Origin: Adiantum capillus-veneris
Lineage: Eukaryota > Streptophyta > Polypodiopsida > Polypodiales > Pteridaceae
Direction of reading: 5' to 3'
Assembly: GCA_014529385.2 (NCBI GenBank)
Contig: CM043957.1
Coordinates: forward strand, 87,892,381 to 87,956,380
Length of the DNA: 64,000 nt
A program made the position numbers and the translations under genes. The notes under the pieces are model-generated. The model saw only the letters and a program-made list of their open reading frames with translations. It did not search any database and was not told the origin of the DNA. Positions 1-11,553 of this stretch are shown piece after piece; position 1 is the first letter of the stretch; each line of letters opens with the position of its first letter.

Positions 1-845
1 ATCCTTGCTTAACACCAATAGTGCTAGCAATAGACTCTGACATACCGCTTGGGCAGCGAACTCTCTCAGTTACTCTCATAGAGAGCGTAGATGGCCCATA
101 TCATCTCCGAAGGTATCCCCAAACTCTGGAGTCGTCGAAAGAGCCTCTCTGGTGGGACGATGTCAAACGCTTTGCGGAAATCCAAAAGGCAACAATAAAG
201 CCTCTTCTTCCGCACCTTTGCCCCATCAATGAGGCAATGCAGAACGAAGGTGTGGTCGATAGTAGAGAAGGTCCGCTTGAACCCTGCCTAGCCAGGAGCC
301 CGTATATCCTCAGCCTCCCCATAAAAATTTGAGGCTGCCCCATATAGCTTGGCCATTGTATGGCCGATCATGATAGTCCTGTAATTCCTTGGGTCCAAAG
401 TGTCTCCAATCTTGTGGATCGGCACAATGGTGTGCCTGGTCCACTCCTCTGGGAAGCCCTCCCCTATAGCCCGGTTAAATGCATGTGCAATCAACAGGGC
501 TATCGTGGCGGCTGCATAAATGAGGTGCTCACTCTGTAGACCTGTATGGTCTGATGATCGACGGTGCTGTAGTCAGTGGATGGCCTTCTTGACCATCTCC
601 GTTGTGAAGGAGGAGCTCGTGGGTCGAGGCCCAGGAGGTTGTGGAATCGGAGGCTGGTTTGACACCTCATAGAGTTTCTCTGCGTAGTCGTGCAGTACCT
701 GTGGATCCTCAATGGGGGTAGTCGGTCGTGGCTCCTAGAGGGTGCGCCACGCTATGGCAGTGCCCATACTCATGAACAGATGATATAGCTCTAGCTCCTG
801 TGCCTCCTCGAAAGCTCGCCGCTTTCGGCATGTGAGTATCTTCAT
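1..845 (-). pseudogene. LINE reverse transcriptase, N-terminal part
   Basis: Minus-strand translation gives GLQSEHLIYAAA near 490-535, an EEWTRHTIVPIHKIGDTLDP-type finger region followed by NYRTIMIGH (about 370-440), and then LLDFRKAFDIVPP near 145-190, which is palm motif A with the first catalytic aspartate. These are typical of non-LTR reverse transcriptases, and the order and spacing fit. Stops are present after EDIRAPG (near 288), near 735 and near 845, so it is a pseudogene. The rest of the palm and thumb lie outside the window to the left. Confidence 0.85.
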
Positions 846-2010
846 CTAGCGTCTGGCCTCTCGATTAGTGGTCTCTCCAAGAGTTCGTTGTGCACGCAGC
901 CGACGGTAGAAATCTCTGCACTCATCATCGTACGTTCTGTGGCATGGTCCCCAGGGGAGGAGTGTGGCCTGTATGGGTGGTGTGTGGGAAAGAGCTGATG
1001 GCTGATGTCTGAATAACAAATGTGATGTGAGAGGCAAGCATAGGTAGTGGTGTAGAGGGGTGGAGCAAGAGGAGTCCCTTCTCGACCTTTGCCGAGTATA
1101 AGGGGGACTAGCTCCTGTGTGAAATGGATCATGGTGTGTGGAGTGTGTCATGGGTGTGTGGGGTGTGGTGTCGCCAGTGAAGGAGAGTGCCAGATAGGTG
1201 TGGTCGGTTCCAATCAGTATGGGTGGGTTGGTGAAAGAGCTAAGTAGGTGGGTCGCCTCTCTGGGTCCCATGATCACGTTGCTTCCCCCCCCCCCCCCCC
1301 GGCGGACTGCAACTCCATGTGGTATGCATGTTAGTCCTCCTGAAGTAGGCCATTGTGCCATCCCGTTATATATAACGAGGCAATACTGGGAGCCTAATCT
1401 AAGCAAATGATGGCCGTACTTTGTAAGGCGAGCTGTGTTTGCTAACTCTCTCACGGTGGCCTCCTCTTGTATAGCAAATAGTGCCACCGGGTCCTCTGTG
1501 TCGTATGTCTCACACTGATTCCTACTTGTCCTGGAGTTAAAGTCTCCCATAAGGAAGACTTCCCCTAGTGTAGAGTACTCCATAATCTCATCTGACAAGC
1601 ATGTGTATGGGGATGGTCTCTCCTCCCTCTCCCCTACTATCTCAGTGGTAGCAAATCTGGAGCCTGAGGGAGCGAAGTAGCAGAGGGCGATGTACATAGT
1701 CCTGGCCTGGGATAGCTCAAACGAATCCAGAGGTAACGGGCATGTGGGTCTTGTGCAACAATCTGTATCCTGCTCCGGAATCCCTATCTGAAGAGTATAG
1801 CCACCCGTCCTGACCCTCGTGTGGTGTGTTGGCGAGTGCTCTCTCGATGCGAGGACTCCCACTGAAAGCCCTGAATCTTTGGTAGACTCCGCTCAACTCT
1901 CATGTGTCTCTGTCAAAAAAATGATGTCTCGTCCTCTCATCACCTCCTCAAGTCTCTCTGGGTGTGTCCATAGATCCCCGTTGTAGTTCCAAACCGCGAG
2001 GTGGATCTCT
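846..2010 (-). pseudogene. LINE endonuclease domain (EEP/APE-like), broken
   Basis: The minus strand shows the usual landmarks of the endonuclease that nicks target DNA for LINE insertion. Near the N-terminus is WNYNG, then FLTETHES around 1905-1925, GDFNSRT around 1540-1560, and GTDHTYLALSF near 1195-1225 in the place of the usual S-D-H motif. A stop codon directly follows THES, so the long open frame (1862 to 846) covers only the rest of the domain and a linker towards the reverse transcriptase. A run of 17 cytosines at 1286-1302 falls inside the domain (a poly-Gly stretch on this strand) and is probably a slippage expansion. The copy is not functional. Confidence 0.8.
1286..1302. repeat. 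poly-C run
   Basis: A homopolymer of about 17 C lies inside the LINE endonuclease region. On the coding strand it reads as poly-Gly. Its length may be uncertain in the assembly. Confidence 0.9.
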
Positions 2011-2049
2011 TCATGTGTCCCATAGGCTCCACGTCCCTATGTGGTGGTC

Positions 2050-2905
2050 TTGCCATCAATGATAACCCTACCATCTCCGTATACCGCCTTCATCCCTTCT
2101 TTGCGAGCTTTCTTGACTCTAGGCATGCATGCTCGGCGGTGGTCCTATTGCATCTTGGTGAGGTTGTCGTCAAGGTAGATAGGGGGCCCCTCGAGCGCTC
2201 TCAGGATGACCCGCTTTCGGATGAAGAATGTTCTACTCCTCGGAGGTGAATTGGGGATCTTTGCCGGCTCTCCAATCTTTGGAGAAGGGTGGCTCCTCGT
2301 CTTCTTTGTACCCAAGCTTCATACATAGGGCTTTCCCATCGCTCTCGGGTGTGGACCCCTCCTCTTCTTTGATGCTAGTCACTCGTGCGTTGAGGCGGCA
2401 GGCTTGACGCATCTTCTCTTCCTCAATGGTTGTGTGTATGATGAGAGCTTCATCTATTTGGGCTTCCGTTTTCGCCTCCTTTTTTATGCTCTTCTTGACT
2501 ACTTCAACCCATCCTTCCTTGGTAGCCTCCAATTTGTCGTCAATGCTTGCCATGAGACCTTTGGTGATCTCCTCTTTGAGGGCTTCCTTGGCTTCTGCTT
2601 TGATCTCTCCTCTTTGAGGGATTCCTTGGCTTCCGCTTTGATCTCTCCTTTTTCCATGCTTCTTCGGGGGTGAGGGATGCGATAGAAGCACAAAGGAGGT
2701 CGATTTGCTCCTTAAGCTCTTCCTTTTCTTTCTTCCATTCTTCTTTCTCCTTCTCTCTCTTCTCCTCCCACTTCTCCTTCTTCTTCCATGCTTCCTTCTC
2801 CTTGGTCAAGCCTTCGACCTCTTTCTCAAGCTTGGGGGGTTGGGGGTTTGTTGGCGCAGGAGGGTGGCAGGAGGGTGGCGTGCAGGTGCAACAGCAACAG
2901 CGCAA
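2050..2905 (-). pseudogene. LINE ORF1-like protein with coiled coil, broken
   Basis: Overlapping minus-strand frames encode a Lys/Glu-rich stretch (about 2700-2830, heptad-like, repeated KEKEEW motifs), a second Lys/Glu-rich region (2440-2690), then a conserved-looking segment at about 2050-2225 containing FIRKRVILRAL, GPPIYLDDNLT and DHRRACMPRV. The coiled coil followed by this C-terminal part resembles LINE-1-type ORF1 proteins that bind RNA. The segment lies directly upstream of the endonuclease in the same direction, with stop codons between. At least two in-frame stops (after KMQ and after GKTTT) and frame changes break it. Duplicated GGGATTCC...CTTTGA blocks at 2571-2650 suggest local slippage. 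Family assignment is by layout and is moderate. Confidence 0.6.
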
Positions 2906-3168
2906 TAATAGGCAGCACTACAAATTGTAGGGCAGAGGTGCAGCAGCAAGAGAGTGCACAGGTGCAGCAGCAGGGGGGGGCGCAGGTGCAACAGCAGGGG
3001 GGACGTGCAGGTGAGACAGCAACAGCAGTGGCAGGGCAACGCACAGAGGTGCAGGTGCAACAAGCGCGAGGGCGGCAGCCTCAGCAGTGCGCAGCGAAGG
3101 ACGTAGGGGCAGATTAGGGTTAGGGTTCGCGTTAGGGTTAGGGTTCGCGGCAGCAGCAGCAGCAGAGT

Positions 3169-3800
3169 TTGAGTTGAGATTTTGGGGCTCTGCTTTTTGG
3201 GCAACCCTTGTAGCAATAAAAAGGTCTTTTGGGCCTCATTACTCAGAGCATCTGGACGTGAGGACCTAGCAGATACTCCTCAGATTTTGGAACTTTACCT
3301 TGAAGCATTCAGTTTAGCATAGTCTACTCCGATAGAACCCCGATTTCAGCATGGGTGAATCTAGTGCAGTGGGTTTGCACAAGAGGGGAGACACTCCGCT
3401 CCTTTGTCAACGGATTACCCCGATTTTGGAATAGAGTCACTGATGTCCCCTTTTGGGTTTCAGGGATATTGATGGGCTGACAGTATTCTGCTGTGTGACT
3501 TTATGATCTGGAATTCCCAAAAATGAAAATGATTGATTTGTACTTGACTTCTTTGAGTGCACGAACTAGATGCGATTACTAAATACGTTGCCGATTAATC
3601 ATGGTCTGAGATTTGGAATGGATTTCCATGTGATTTGTCTTGTGATGTTCGGTGATGTGACTGTTGATTTGTACAAGTGCTAGATGTGTTGTGTCTAGTG
3701 TGTCAGTACTAGCGATTAGTGTCTACTAAGATAGTTTATGGCCTCTGTCTGTTTTGCAGGCGTAATCGAGGGCGCTTACCATTCTTTCAAGAGGGGGGTA
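3169..3800 (+). mobile_element. Chromovirus remnant: LTR fragment fused to a 3' pol tail
   Basis: Positions 3169-3257 match the middle of the chromovirus LTR (compare 4034-4121). They abut, without the rest of the element, a segment that matches the end of pol and the 3' untranslated part of copy A (3260-3800 compared with 10900-11553). This tail has lost about 120 bp relative to copy A and ends in the polypurine tract directly before the LTR at 3801. So an older element of the same family lies head-to-tail with copy A and shares its LTR, as left by unequal recombination or deletion. Confidence 0.8.
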
Positions 3801-4326
3801 TGTCACAAACTGGTGATGTGGCAGGCCCCCGGACTCCCCGTGAAATGCACCAACACGCTGACATGGCAACAGGCCAGCCAAAATTCTGCTGGAAAACACG
3901 TTGACGTGCTGACATGGCAGTGTACGGATTTTCGAAAATTGCGCTGCTGCTTTTGGCTGAATTAGCACTGGCTGCTTTTGGAGAAGATTGCTTTTAAGTT
4001 TTTCAGTGAATGCTTTTGGGGCAGTAAGCTTTTGAGTTGAGATTTTGGGGCTCTGCTTTTTGGGCAACCCTTGTAACAATAAAAAGGTCTTTTGGGCCTC
4101 ATTACTCAAAGCATCTGGACGCAGAGTCTAAGTGTGAGCTCCCAGGGACTTCCTTGTACTTCACACACAGATTAATATAAAAAGAAATACCGAAAGAGGC
4201 GCCAGTCTTTGAAGACAATACCTCTTGGCGCGGAACCACGTCGGGCCGTCTTTTGTGAATTGTTTTAAAGTAAATCTCTGTTGTGTCGTGGTAGAATCTT
4301 GACATAGGGTGTCGAAGTTTGTTACA
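3801..4326 (+). repeat. 5' LTR of chromovirus A
   Basis: It starts TGTCACAAAC and ends GTTTGTTACA. It is 526 bp and matches 11554-12058 along its length. Upstream it abuts the polypurine tract of an older element rather than a target duplication. An AATAAAAAGG element near 4078 precedes the likely transcribed part. Confidence 0.93.
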
Positions 4327-4327
4327 G

Positions 4328-4339
4328 TGGTATCAAAGC
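4328..4339 (+). other. Primer binding site (tRNA-iMet)
   Basis: TGGTATCAAAGC lies one base after the 5' LTR and fits the 3' end of plant initiator tRNA-Met with one change from the common TGGTATCAGAGC. Confidence 0.85.
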
Positions 4340-4676
4340 GGGGCCGATTTCTCTTCTACCGGGAAATCCGATCCTTTTCTCGCGACACTTATGGATTCCA
4401 ACAAGAATCAGTCGACTTCTTCTGCATTTTCTAATGCGGGAGGAGATCACGAAGAAGATTTTGATGATTTAACAGAGGAAGAGTCAGCCTACTCAGTACG
4501 GACTTCAAGAGATGGAACGTCGACAGCAGGTTGAGGAGTGCAAAAAGCAGATGATTAAATTTGCAAAGCATCCGCACTTTGAAAAATTTTTGTCTCAGCA
4601 ATCCATCGCAAAAGTGCGCACCCAATGGCAGAAAGCCACAGAACCACCCATCAAATCGGCAATCAAGAAACCTCCT

Positions 4677-5085
4677 TGTGGTTGTATGTGTTTGTGTATG
4701 GTAAGAGAGAGAGAGGGATGCCATTCATCGAAATGAGGGGGAGAGAGAAATAGTGAGAGAGCAAGAGATGAGTGTGTGTGTGTGTGTAAGTGAGTGTGTG
4801 TTTGTATGTGTGTGTGTGTGTGGGAACGGGAGTATAAGAGGGATATTATTTTATTTATATTTCTTTTTACATGCTACTTGGCCGACTACAGAGAATGAGG
4901 GAGAGAGCGGAGAGCGTGAGTGAGGAGAGAGAGTGGTTGATGGGTTGAGAGGGTCTCGAGAGTGAGGTTATGGGTGTGTGTTTGTGTGAGTGTAGGTGGG
5001 TGTGTGTATAGAGAGAGAGAGAGAGGTTTTTGATGCACCTACGAGTTGCCGACACAGCAGAGAGAGAGGGAGAGATACCAACGGG
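4677..5085. repeat. GA/GT-rich insertion in gag of copy A
   Basis: Copy B reads straight through this point (near 27490), so about 410 bp have been gained in copy A. The segment is built of GA and GT/TG tracts with little else. I see no clear terminal inverted repeats or target duplication, so its origin is unknown; microsatellite expansion or a small non-autonomous element are both possible. Confidence 0.7.
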
Positions 5086-5284
5086 AGAGGATGTTTACAG
5101 AGCAAGAATTATAGGAGGTGGTTCAGACACAAATCACTCGGCTTTTGGACGCGAACAACCAATCCAAAAAGCAAAAGAAAAAGCACAAAAAGGGGACTGA
5201 CTACCCTGGTTATTTGGGCCGTCAATCTTCTTTTGCATCTGCAAGAAAGCAGAAGAAGCATGTACGATTTGAAGGACTACCCAG

Positions 5285-5315
<31 letters not shown>

Positions 5316-5915
5316 AGTTCTTCTAGCTCTCCTGATTCGAGCGAGGAGGACAAAAAAGGCAAAAAGCGAAGCAAAAAGCAAAGCTTCGGAAAGGGCAAGA
5401 AAAAGGCAAAGAAACCCAGATTTCGCCCAGTTTCTGACAGTTCTACAGAGCAGTCGTCCTCTGACAGTTCGCACTCCGATGACCATATGTTTTATGCAAA
5501 GAAGAAGCATTTTTACAGAGCCAACCAATATGACTTCCTCGAAGACAAAAGCAAGAAAGTAAAAGAATTCAAAGAAGGTGGACAGTCCATTAAATTTGAA
5601 TCCTTTTCTGGGTTCCGAGATGCTCCGAGGGCTTTGGCCTTCATTCAACAGTTTGACATAGCCTTCTCTGGAGCGCACTACTTAGAGCACTCCAAGATTA
5701 GGAGGGCTACATCTTTCTTCAAAGAAAATGCTCAAACATGGTGGTCCACTCTTTTTCTGAGAAAGGAAGCTCCAGTTAAGTGGTTGAAATTCAAAAGGCT
5801 CTTTATTTCTTCTTGGCTGACTCGGGAGTACAAATAAGATATACGAACCGCTTGGAATCAACTTCGAATGACCGAGGGAGATTCTTTGGATGCTTATTGC
5901 GAAAGATTTTGGAAC

Positions 5916-5920
5916 TCTTT
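5916..5920. other. Target site duplication of solo LTR (left)
   Basis: TCTTT here is repeated at 7111-7115, directly outside both ends of the solo LTR. Confidence 0.9.
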
Positions 5921-7110
5921 TGTAAGGTGCAACAGAAGTGAATGTTGAACTTTGCTCAAGATGAGTGCTCCGAACTGTGCTCAAGGTTTCCTATTACTTA
6001 TGGAAGGGAGAGCCTTCCGTTCCTTTAGTGAGAGAGTACAAATGATCACAAACAAAGTGGTAAACACTGTGAATGAAGGTGTTGAGACTGAGAGATAGAG
6101 AGAGAAGAATACAACACCAGAATGTTGTCAAACCCTCCTCCAAGGGCCCCTTTCTTGATGGCGAGGGAAGTCTTTGCTATTGATTGCACAAATCTCTACA
6201 ACAGCCTAAATGCAATGGTCTTGCCGACGATGTCGACCACGATGAGGACGACGACGAGACGGGCTGAAATCTGAAAATGCAAAGGGCTGGAATCTGCAAA
6301 TCTTGTATCTACTGAATTCTGACTCTATGTCGGTGACGACGACGATGACGACGACGCGCTGAAAACGCAGATGCTGAAATCTGCGAATAGCAGGCTGAAT
6401 CTGCAAACTATGGCTGATCTGACCGTGTGGCGAGGATCTATTGCGGGAAGGTGAGATCTGCGAGGTTTGGGGCTGCGGAACGGAGTCTAACTGCTGAAAA
6501 CTGAAAACGCTGATGCAATGGATGTGCTTGTCGCCGAGAATCTGCAAAACGCTAGGATAATCTGCATGTTGCAAAAACGCCAGGCTGATCTGGGAGTCTG
6601 CAAACGCTAGGTGATCTGATGTTGTGGAAAACGCCAGGGCTGATCTACTGTAGATGAACGCCAATGCTGATCTGCAACTGAAAAACGTTGGCTGGTCCTT
6701 GTGGCTGAAAACGCTAGGTTCCCTTGCCGGTCTTGCTGAGAAGGTGCACTGCCAGATGCTATCTGCTGCCTCTTCTGCCAGAAAGTGCTAGCGCTAGCTT
6801 TTCTTATATATTAACTTAGCCAAATTTCCCTACCCAGTTTCCCAACAAAGTCACTTATTAATAATAAGTGAAAAATGGCTAAAATAGGGAAAATGGGTTC
6901 TATGCACTGTAAAATGCTCATGATGGCTACTGACTGTAATTCTGATGATCATGTTGCGTGCAACCAGAGGAAATGCAACTACTCTAAGTGTCTAGACATG
7001 CACGGTCTGCGAACAGGCTCACAAAGGTGCCAGAACACTTCCTAAGCTAACTAAACCCTTGTCATGAAGTAGCTTGTCCCCCTGCCATAGGGTTAGATGT
7101 GCACGTGACA
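5921..7110 (-). repeat. Solo LTR of the 42-46 kb LTR family, inserted in chromovirus A
   Basis: On the minus strand it begins TGTCACGTGCAC and ends GTTGCACCTTACA, the same ends as the LTRs at 42096-43314 and 45277-46477, and it resembles them along its 1190 bp. The 5 bases TCTTT occur on both sides (5916-5920 and 7111-7115). Removing the LTR and one TCTTT restores the sequence seen uninterrupted in copy B near 28298. It is therefore a clean insertion later reduced to a solo LTR by recombination between its two LTRs. Confidence 0.95.
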
Positions 7111-7560
7111 TCTTTTCTACCAACCTCTTCATTTAAGAAGGTCTCTTTTAAGGAACAGATTGAGCGGTTTTGCTGCGGACTCCCTACAGAGATCTGAGAC
7201 TACTGCCTGGAATAAAAGTCGAATTCTATTCAAGAATTGATGGGTCATGCGAAACGGGGTTTTGCGATACATTCGAGAAATTTGACTCAGCCCACTGATG
7301 AGATCTTGACTCAGAGAACCCAACAGACCTCTAACAATGAAAGTAGAAAGAGAGAGAGCTCCTAAGAAAAGAAAGATAAGGATACACGACCCCGGCTCAC
7401 TCTACAAAAGAGGGCCCATTACATCAAAGAAGGGAAGTGTTTTGGTTGCGGGGAACATGGGCACGTCTCCGCAAAGTGCCCCAAAAAGGCACATCAAGAA
7501 CAAAATGAAGACAGGCCAGAGAGTTCGAGAGCAGTAGAGGAACGTGGCAGAAAAGGCAAG

Positions 7561-10500
7561 ACGAAAACAGGTTCGGTTCCAGATTGCATGGATACTGACC
7601 CAAGCCTGATTGATGAAAGCACAGAACTTTGACAAGCTTGGGGCAAAGTGAAAAATCAAGAAGCCCTGATTTTCTTCGATGGAGGAGCCCAGGCAACTTC
7701 ATTTCACCCGAATTGGCGGTGCGGCTCGAGATTACACCCGATAGGATGGGAACACCAGAAGAGGCAGCTCTAGCGGCACCCGGACGGGACATCGCCATTA
7801 CACATGTCAATGGCAAACTTCGGTTGCATTGTTAGGGGTATTTGGGGCAAGAGGACTTTTACATAATGCCCTTGGAAGGTTGTGACGTCCGCCTAGGAGT
7901 CCCTTGGTACCACAAGAACAACGCCGTAGTCGATTATCAAGCAAAGAAGGCGACATTGACAAATGAAAAGGGTCGAAAAATTGTACTTGATGTAAAACTG
8001 AAGGGTGAGTCTGTCCCTATTGTATCGGCTTCGGCCATTTCCAAATTAATGAAATCCAATCTCTTTGTTTACTCGATCTACTAAAAAGAGTTAAATGATA
8101 AACACGTAACGAACATGTCTGAACTTGATAAAAAACGCCAAGATTTTCTCCACACTCATGCCAATTGCTTCTCTGAGGGCTTGCCAGGCGAGTTGCCCCC
8201 ATCTTGACCTGAGGATCATACCATTGATCTGATCCCTGGAAGCACACCACCGAACCGGCCACCTTACCATGTTAGCCGAGCCCAAAATGAAGATATTATG
8301 AATCAAGTGAAAGACGTTCTGAAAAAGGGTCTTATCCAGCCGAGTACTTCACCCTACTACTCTCCAGTGTTGTTGGTTTTAAAGAAAGACGAATCTTGGA
8401 GAATGTGCATTGACTACAGAGCTCTCAATAAAATCACCATCAAGAACATATTTTCGATTCCAAGGATCGATGATATTCTTGACCAACTACAGGGATCCTC
8501 TTGTTTCAACAGGATTGATTTGAAAAGCGGATATCACCAAATCCGAATCGCGCCGAGAGATGTCTACAAGACAGCCTTTCGAACGAGCTTTGGTTTAAAT
8601 GAATTTTTGGTGATGCCTTTTTGCCTTACCAATGGTCCAGCGACTTTCAACCGAATGATGGATAGGATTTTCAAAGAGTATAGATCATTTGTCGGCACTT
8701 TCTTTGATGACATTATAGTCTTCTCCAAGGATTAAGCGGAACATAGACACCATCTACTACATGTCTTTCAGGCATTGCACGATCACAAGTTAGTTATCAA
8801 TGCCAAAAAGAGTGAATTTTTCTTGCCGGAGATACAATTTTTGGGACACATCGTCTCAGCAGCAAGAGTACAAATGGACCTCGCCTAGATTGAGACTATA
8901 CGTGATTGGCCCGATTTGAAGAATGTTCATGAAGTTAGAAGCTCTTGGGCTTATGTTCTTACTACCGGTGGTTCATTCGAAAGTTTGCATAGGTAGCTTC
9001 CTCTTTGCACATTCTGACACAGAAAGGAGTCCCTTTCTCGTGGGGACCCACAGAGGTGACTGCCTTTCAGACTTTGAAAGAGAAATTGACTACGGGACCA
9101 GTTTTGACTTTGCCGGATTTGCAAAAGTCATTCGAAGTATATTGTGATGCTTGTGGTCGTAGTTTGGGAGCAGTCTTAATGCAAGAATGCCATGTCATTA
9201 CCAATGAGAGCCGATTGTTTTCAAGGCCGGAATTGACAACACAGATTTATGAGAAAGAGCTTTTGGTGGTTATCCATGCTCTTACTCACTGGCGACATTA
9301 CCTACTTGGAGCCGATTTTACGGTCTTCATTGATCATCACAATTTACGCTACTTCTTGTCACAGAAGCAGCTTTCAAAAAAGAAGATGCGGTGGGCTAAC
9401 ATCTTGTCACAGTTTCACTCCCAGATTGTACATGTTCAGGGACAGAAGAACTTGGTGGAAGATGCTTTGTCTCGGAAGCCGTTAGTCTTGGCTATTTCCC
9501 CAATTCATCATACAAACTTGGAGGACATGGTTGATCACTACGCCAAAGATCCGAATTTTTCGGATGTATTCACTCAAATACAGAATGGGGAGGTAGTAGC
9601 GGGATATTCCATACGGGATGGCTACTTGATGAAGAAAACGATGTTGTGCGTTACACAGCCGTTGAGGGAAAAGGTTTTGACTGAGTGCCATTGTCCACCT
9701 TTTACGGGTCACCGCGGCATCGACATCACCTTGAAAGCTATGGAGCATTACTTCTTTTGGCCGAGACTCAAGAAGGACGTGGACGACTTTGTACGCAGCT
9801 ACTTGGTATGCCAAGAGGTCAAGTTTGACAGGCATAAAGCACAGGGATTGTTACAGCCTTTACCCATTTCTACCCGCCCCTGGGAAAGTATTGCAATGGA
9901 TTTCATTTTTGATCTCCCGAACACACAGAGTGGGCATGATGGCATTTGGACTGTCATTGACAAATTTAGCAACCAAGCTCACTTCATTCCAGTGAAGAAA
10001 ATAGTCAAGCCGGGTCATTTAGCGAGACTCTTCATTGCTCAGATTTTCAAATTACATGGCATGCCGGAGACAATAGTCTCTGACAGAGATCCCCGATTCA
10101 CGAGTTTGTTTTGAAAGGCTATTTGGGAGAACATTAGCACACGGTTGCAGTTCTCGTCATCTTTCCACCCGCACACAGATGGACAATCGGAAATTGCAAA
10201 TTCAGTCGTACTGGATTTACTGAAGGCTTACATTTATTATCAAAAGCCTCAATGGGAAAAAAAATTGCCCTTGGTGGAATTTGCCTACAATAACACAATC
10301 CGCTCTTCGACGGGGAAGGCGCCATTTGAGATCATTGAAGGTGCTACGAAGGTTCCACCCTTCCTTAGCACGAAAGATAAGATTTTTGAAGCCGACCAGT
10401 ACTCGAGGGACTTGGACACTGCTTTTGCCAAGGTCAGGGAGGCTTTAGCGAAATCTCAAGAACGACACAAGAAGGCAACAGAACGACACCGTCGCGATTT

Positions 10501-10961
10501 GAAATTAAAGGAAGACGATTGGGTGCTCTTACGTTTTGAGAAGGCACGCCTAAGAAAGAAAAAAGGGAAAGGAGCGGCTTTTTCTAAAGCTTAGCATGAG
10601 GTACTGTGGCCCTTTCCAGATAAAAGAAAAGATAAATGATGTCTCCTTTAGATTGAAGCTGCCCAATACTTGGAAGATTCACAATGCATTTCATGTGAGT
10701 CTATTGAAGCCTTTTAAAGGCAATGTGCCCGATGATGGGGAGCCAAATGAGCAACCTGAAGAGGAGAAAAGCGAGGAGATACTCATTTTAGAACAGATAT
10801 TGGCACACAAAGACAGAAAGATTAGAGGTAAAGTGATTAGGCGGTTCTTGGTTAAGTTCAAGAACTATCCTGCATTGGATGCGAAGTGGATGGAGGAGGA
10901 GGACCTAGCAGATACTCCTCAGATTTTGGAACTTTACCTTGAAGCATTCGGTTTAGCATAG
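7561..10961 (+). pseudogene. Chromovirus A pol: protease, RT, RNase H, integrase, chromodomain
   Basis: The protease has its catalytic motif as FFDGGA (about 7672-7689), followed by a frameshift. The reverse transcriptase is open at 8298-8735 (palm motif [11 protein letters not shown], catalytic FFDDI near 8700), then stops. RNase H (VYCDACGRSLGAVL) and integrase are open at 9005-10114. The zinc-finger region shows HCPPFTGHRG and a YLVCQ where a CxxC pair is usual, so one cysteine is lost. A TGA at 10112, most simply from TGG, interrupts the core, which resumes in frame at 10115. A frameshift near 10590 precedes the C-terminal chromodomain ([30 protein letters not shown], 10780-10961), which in living relatives directs insertion to chromatin marks. 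Confidence 0.9.
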
Positions 10962-11553
10962 TCTACTCCGATAGAACCCCGATTTCAACATGGGTGAATC
11001 TAGTGCAGCAGGCATGCACAAGAGGGGAGTCACTCTGCTCCTTTGTCAACAGATTACCCTGATTTTTGATATAGAGTCACTGATGTCCCTTTGGGTTTCA
11101 AGGATACTGCTAGGCTGACAGTACTCTGTTGTATGACTTTATGAACTGGAATTCCCGAAAATGAAAATGATACTAATTGATTTGTACTTGACTTTTTTGA
11201 GTGCAGGAAGTGAAAGACGAAATGACTGTAGCATTTCGGTCTCATAAATCTCTATAGACATGATTGCAATATGGATTAGTTAATCGGGCATCCATGAGGT
11301 TCCAACTAGATCTAGATGCGATTACTAAATACGTTGCCGATTAATCATGGTTGAAATTTGGAATGAATTTCTATGTAATTTGTCATGATGTCCTGTGATG
11401 TTCGATAATGTGACTGTCGATTTGTACAAGTGCTAGATGTGTTGTGTCTAGGGCGTCAGTACTAACAGTCAGTGTCTATTAAGATAGTTTATGGCCTCTG
11501 TCTGTTTTGCAGGCGTAATCGAGGGCAATTACAATTCTTTCAAGAGGGGAGTA
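10962..11553 (+). other. Long 3' untranslated part of the chromovirus with polypurine tract
   Basis: About 590 bp separate the chromodomain stop from the 3' LTR. Copy B (31460-32103) and the remnant at 3320-3800 carry the same segment. It ends in AAGAGGGGAGTA, the purine tract that primes plus-strand DNA. I see no ORF in it. Confidence 0.75.

Larger units (their letters stand above)
1..3160 (-). mobile_element. LINE (non-LTR retrotransposon), decayed, cut by left window edge
   Basis: Read on the minus strand, this stretch gives in order a coiled-coil ORF1-like region, an apurinic-type endonuclease domain and the start of a reverse transcriptase, which is the layout of plant LINEs. The 3' part, including the catalytic aspartate pair of the reverse transcriptase, lies beyond position 1. 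The 5' boundary is not defined. I place it near a telo-box-like cluster (AACCCTAACCCTAA on the minus strand, about 3112-3150), a motif often seen in plant 5' leaders. Several in-frame stops and frameshifts show that the copy is dead. No poly-A tail or target duplication is visible because the 3' end is outside the window. Confidence 0.85.
4391..7560 (+). pseudogene. Chromovirus A gag, multiply interrupted
   Basis: The likely start is ATG 4391 (MDSNKNQ), as in copy B. Frame changes occur near 4505. The frame is then split by a GA/GT-rich insertion (about 4677-5085), resumes at 5118-5837 with a Lys-rich region, a poly-Ser stretch encoded by TTC/TCT repeats (5281-5330) and a retrotransposon capsid region (RALAFIQQF, then TWWSTL), and stops at 5835. 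It is then split by the solo LTR at 5921-7110 and ends with a CCHC zinc knuckle (CFGCGEHGHVSAKC, about 7438-7479). The zinc knuckle is expected to bind the element's RNA. Confidence 0.85.

Noticed and set aside
2404-2930. Plus-strand Leu/Phe-rich frames
   Set aside because: They are shadows of the Lys/Glu-rich LINE ORF1 coiled coil on the minus strand.
3110-3150. True telomere or interstitial telomere array
   Set aside because: Only four TTAGGG-like units interrupted by CGCG, and not the plant TTTAGGG repeat.
4328-4339. tRNA gene at the TGGTATCA motifs
   Set aside because: Only the 12-18 bases of a primer binding site are present, always at an LTR end; no cloverleaf or A/B boxes are seen.
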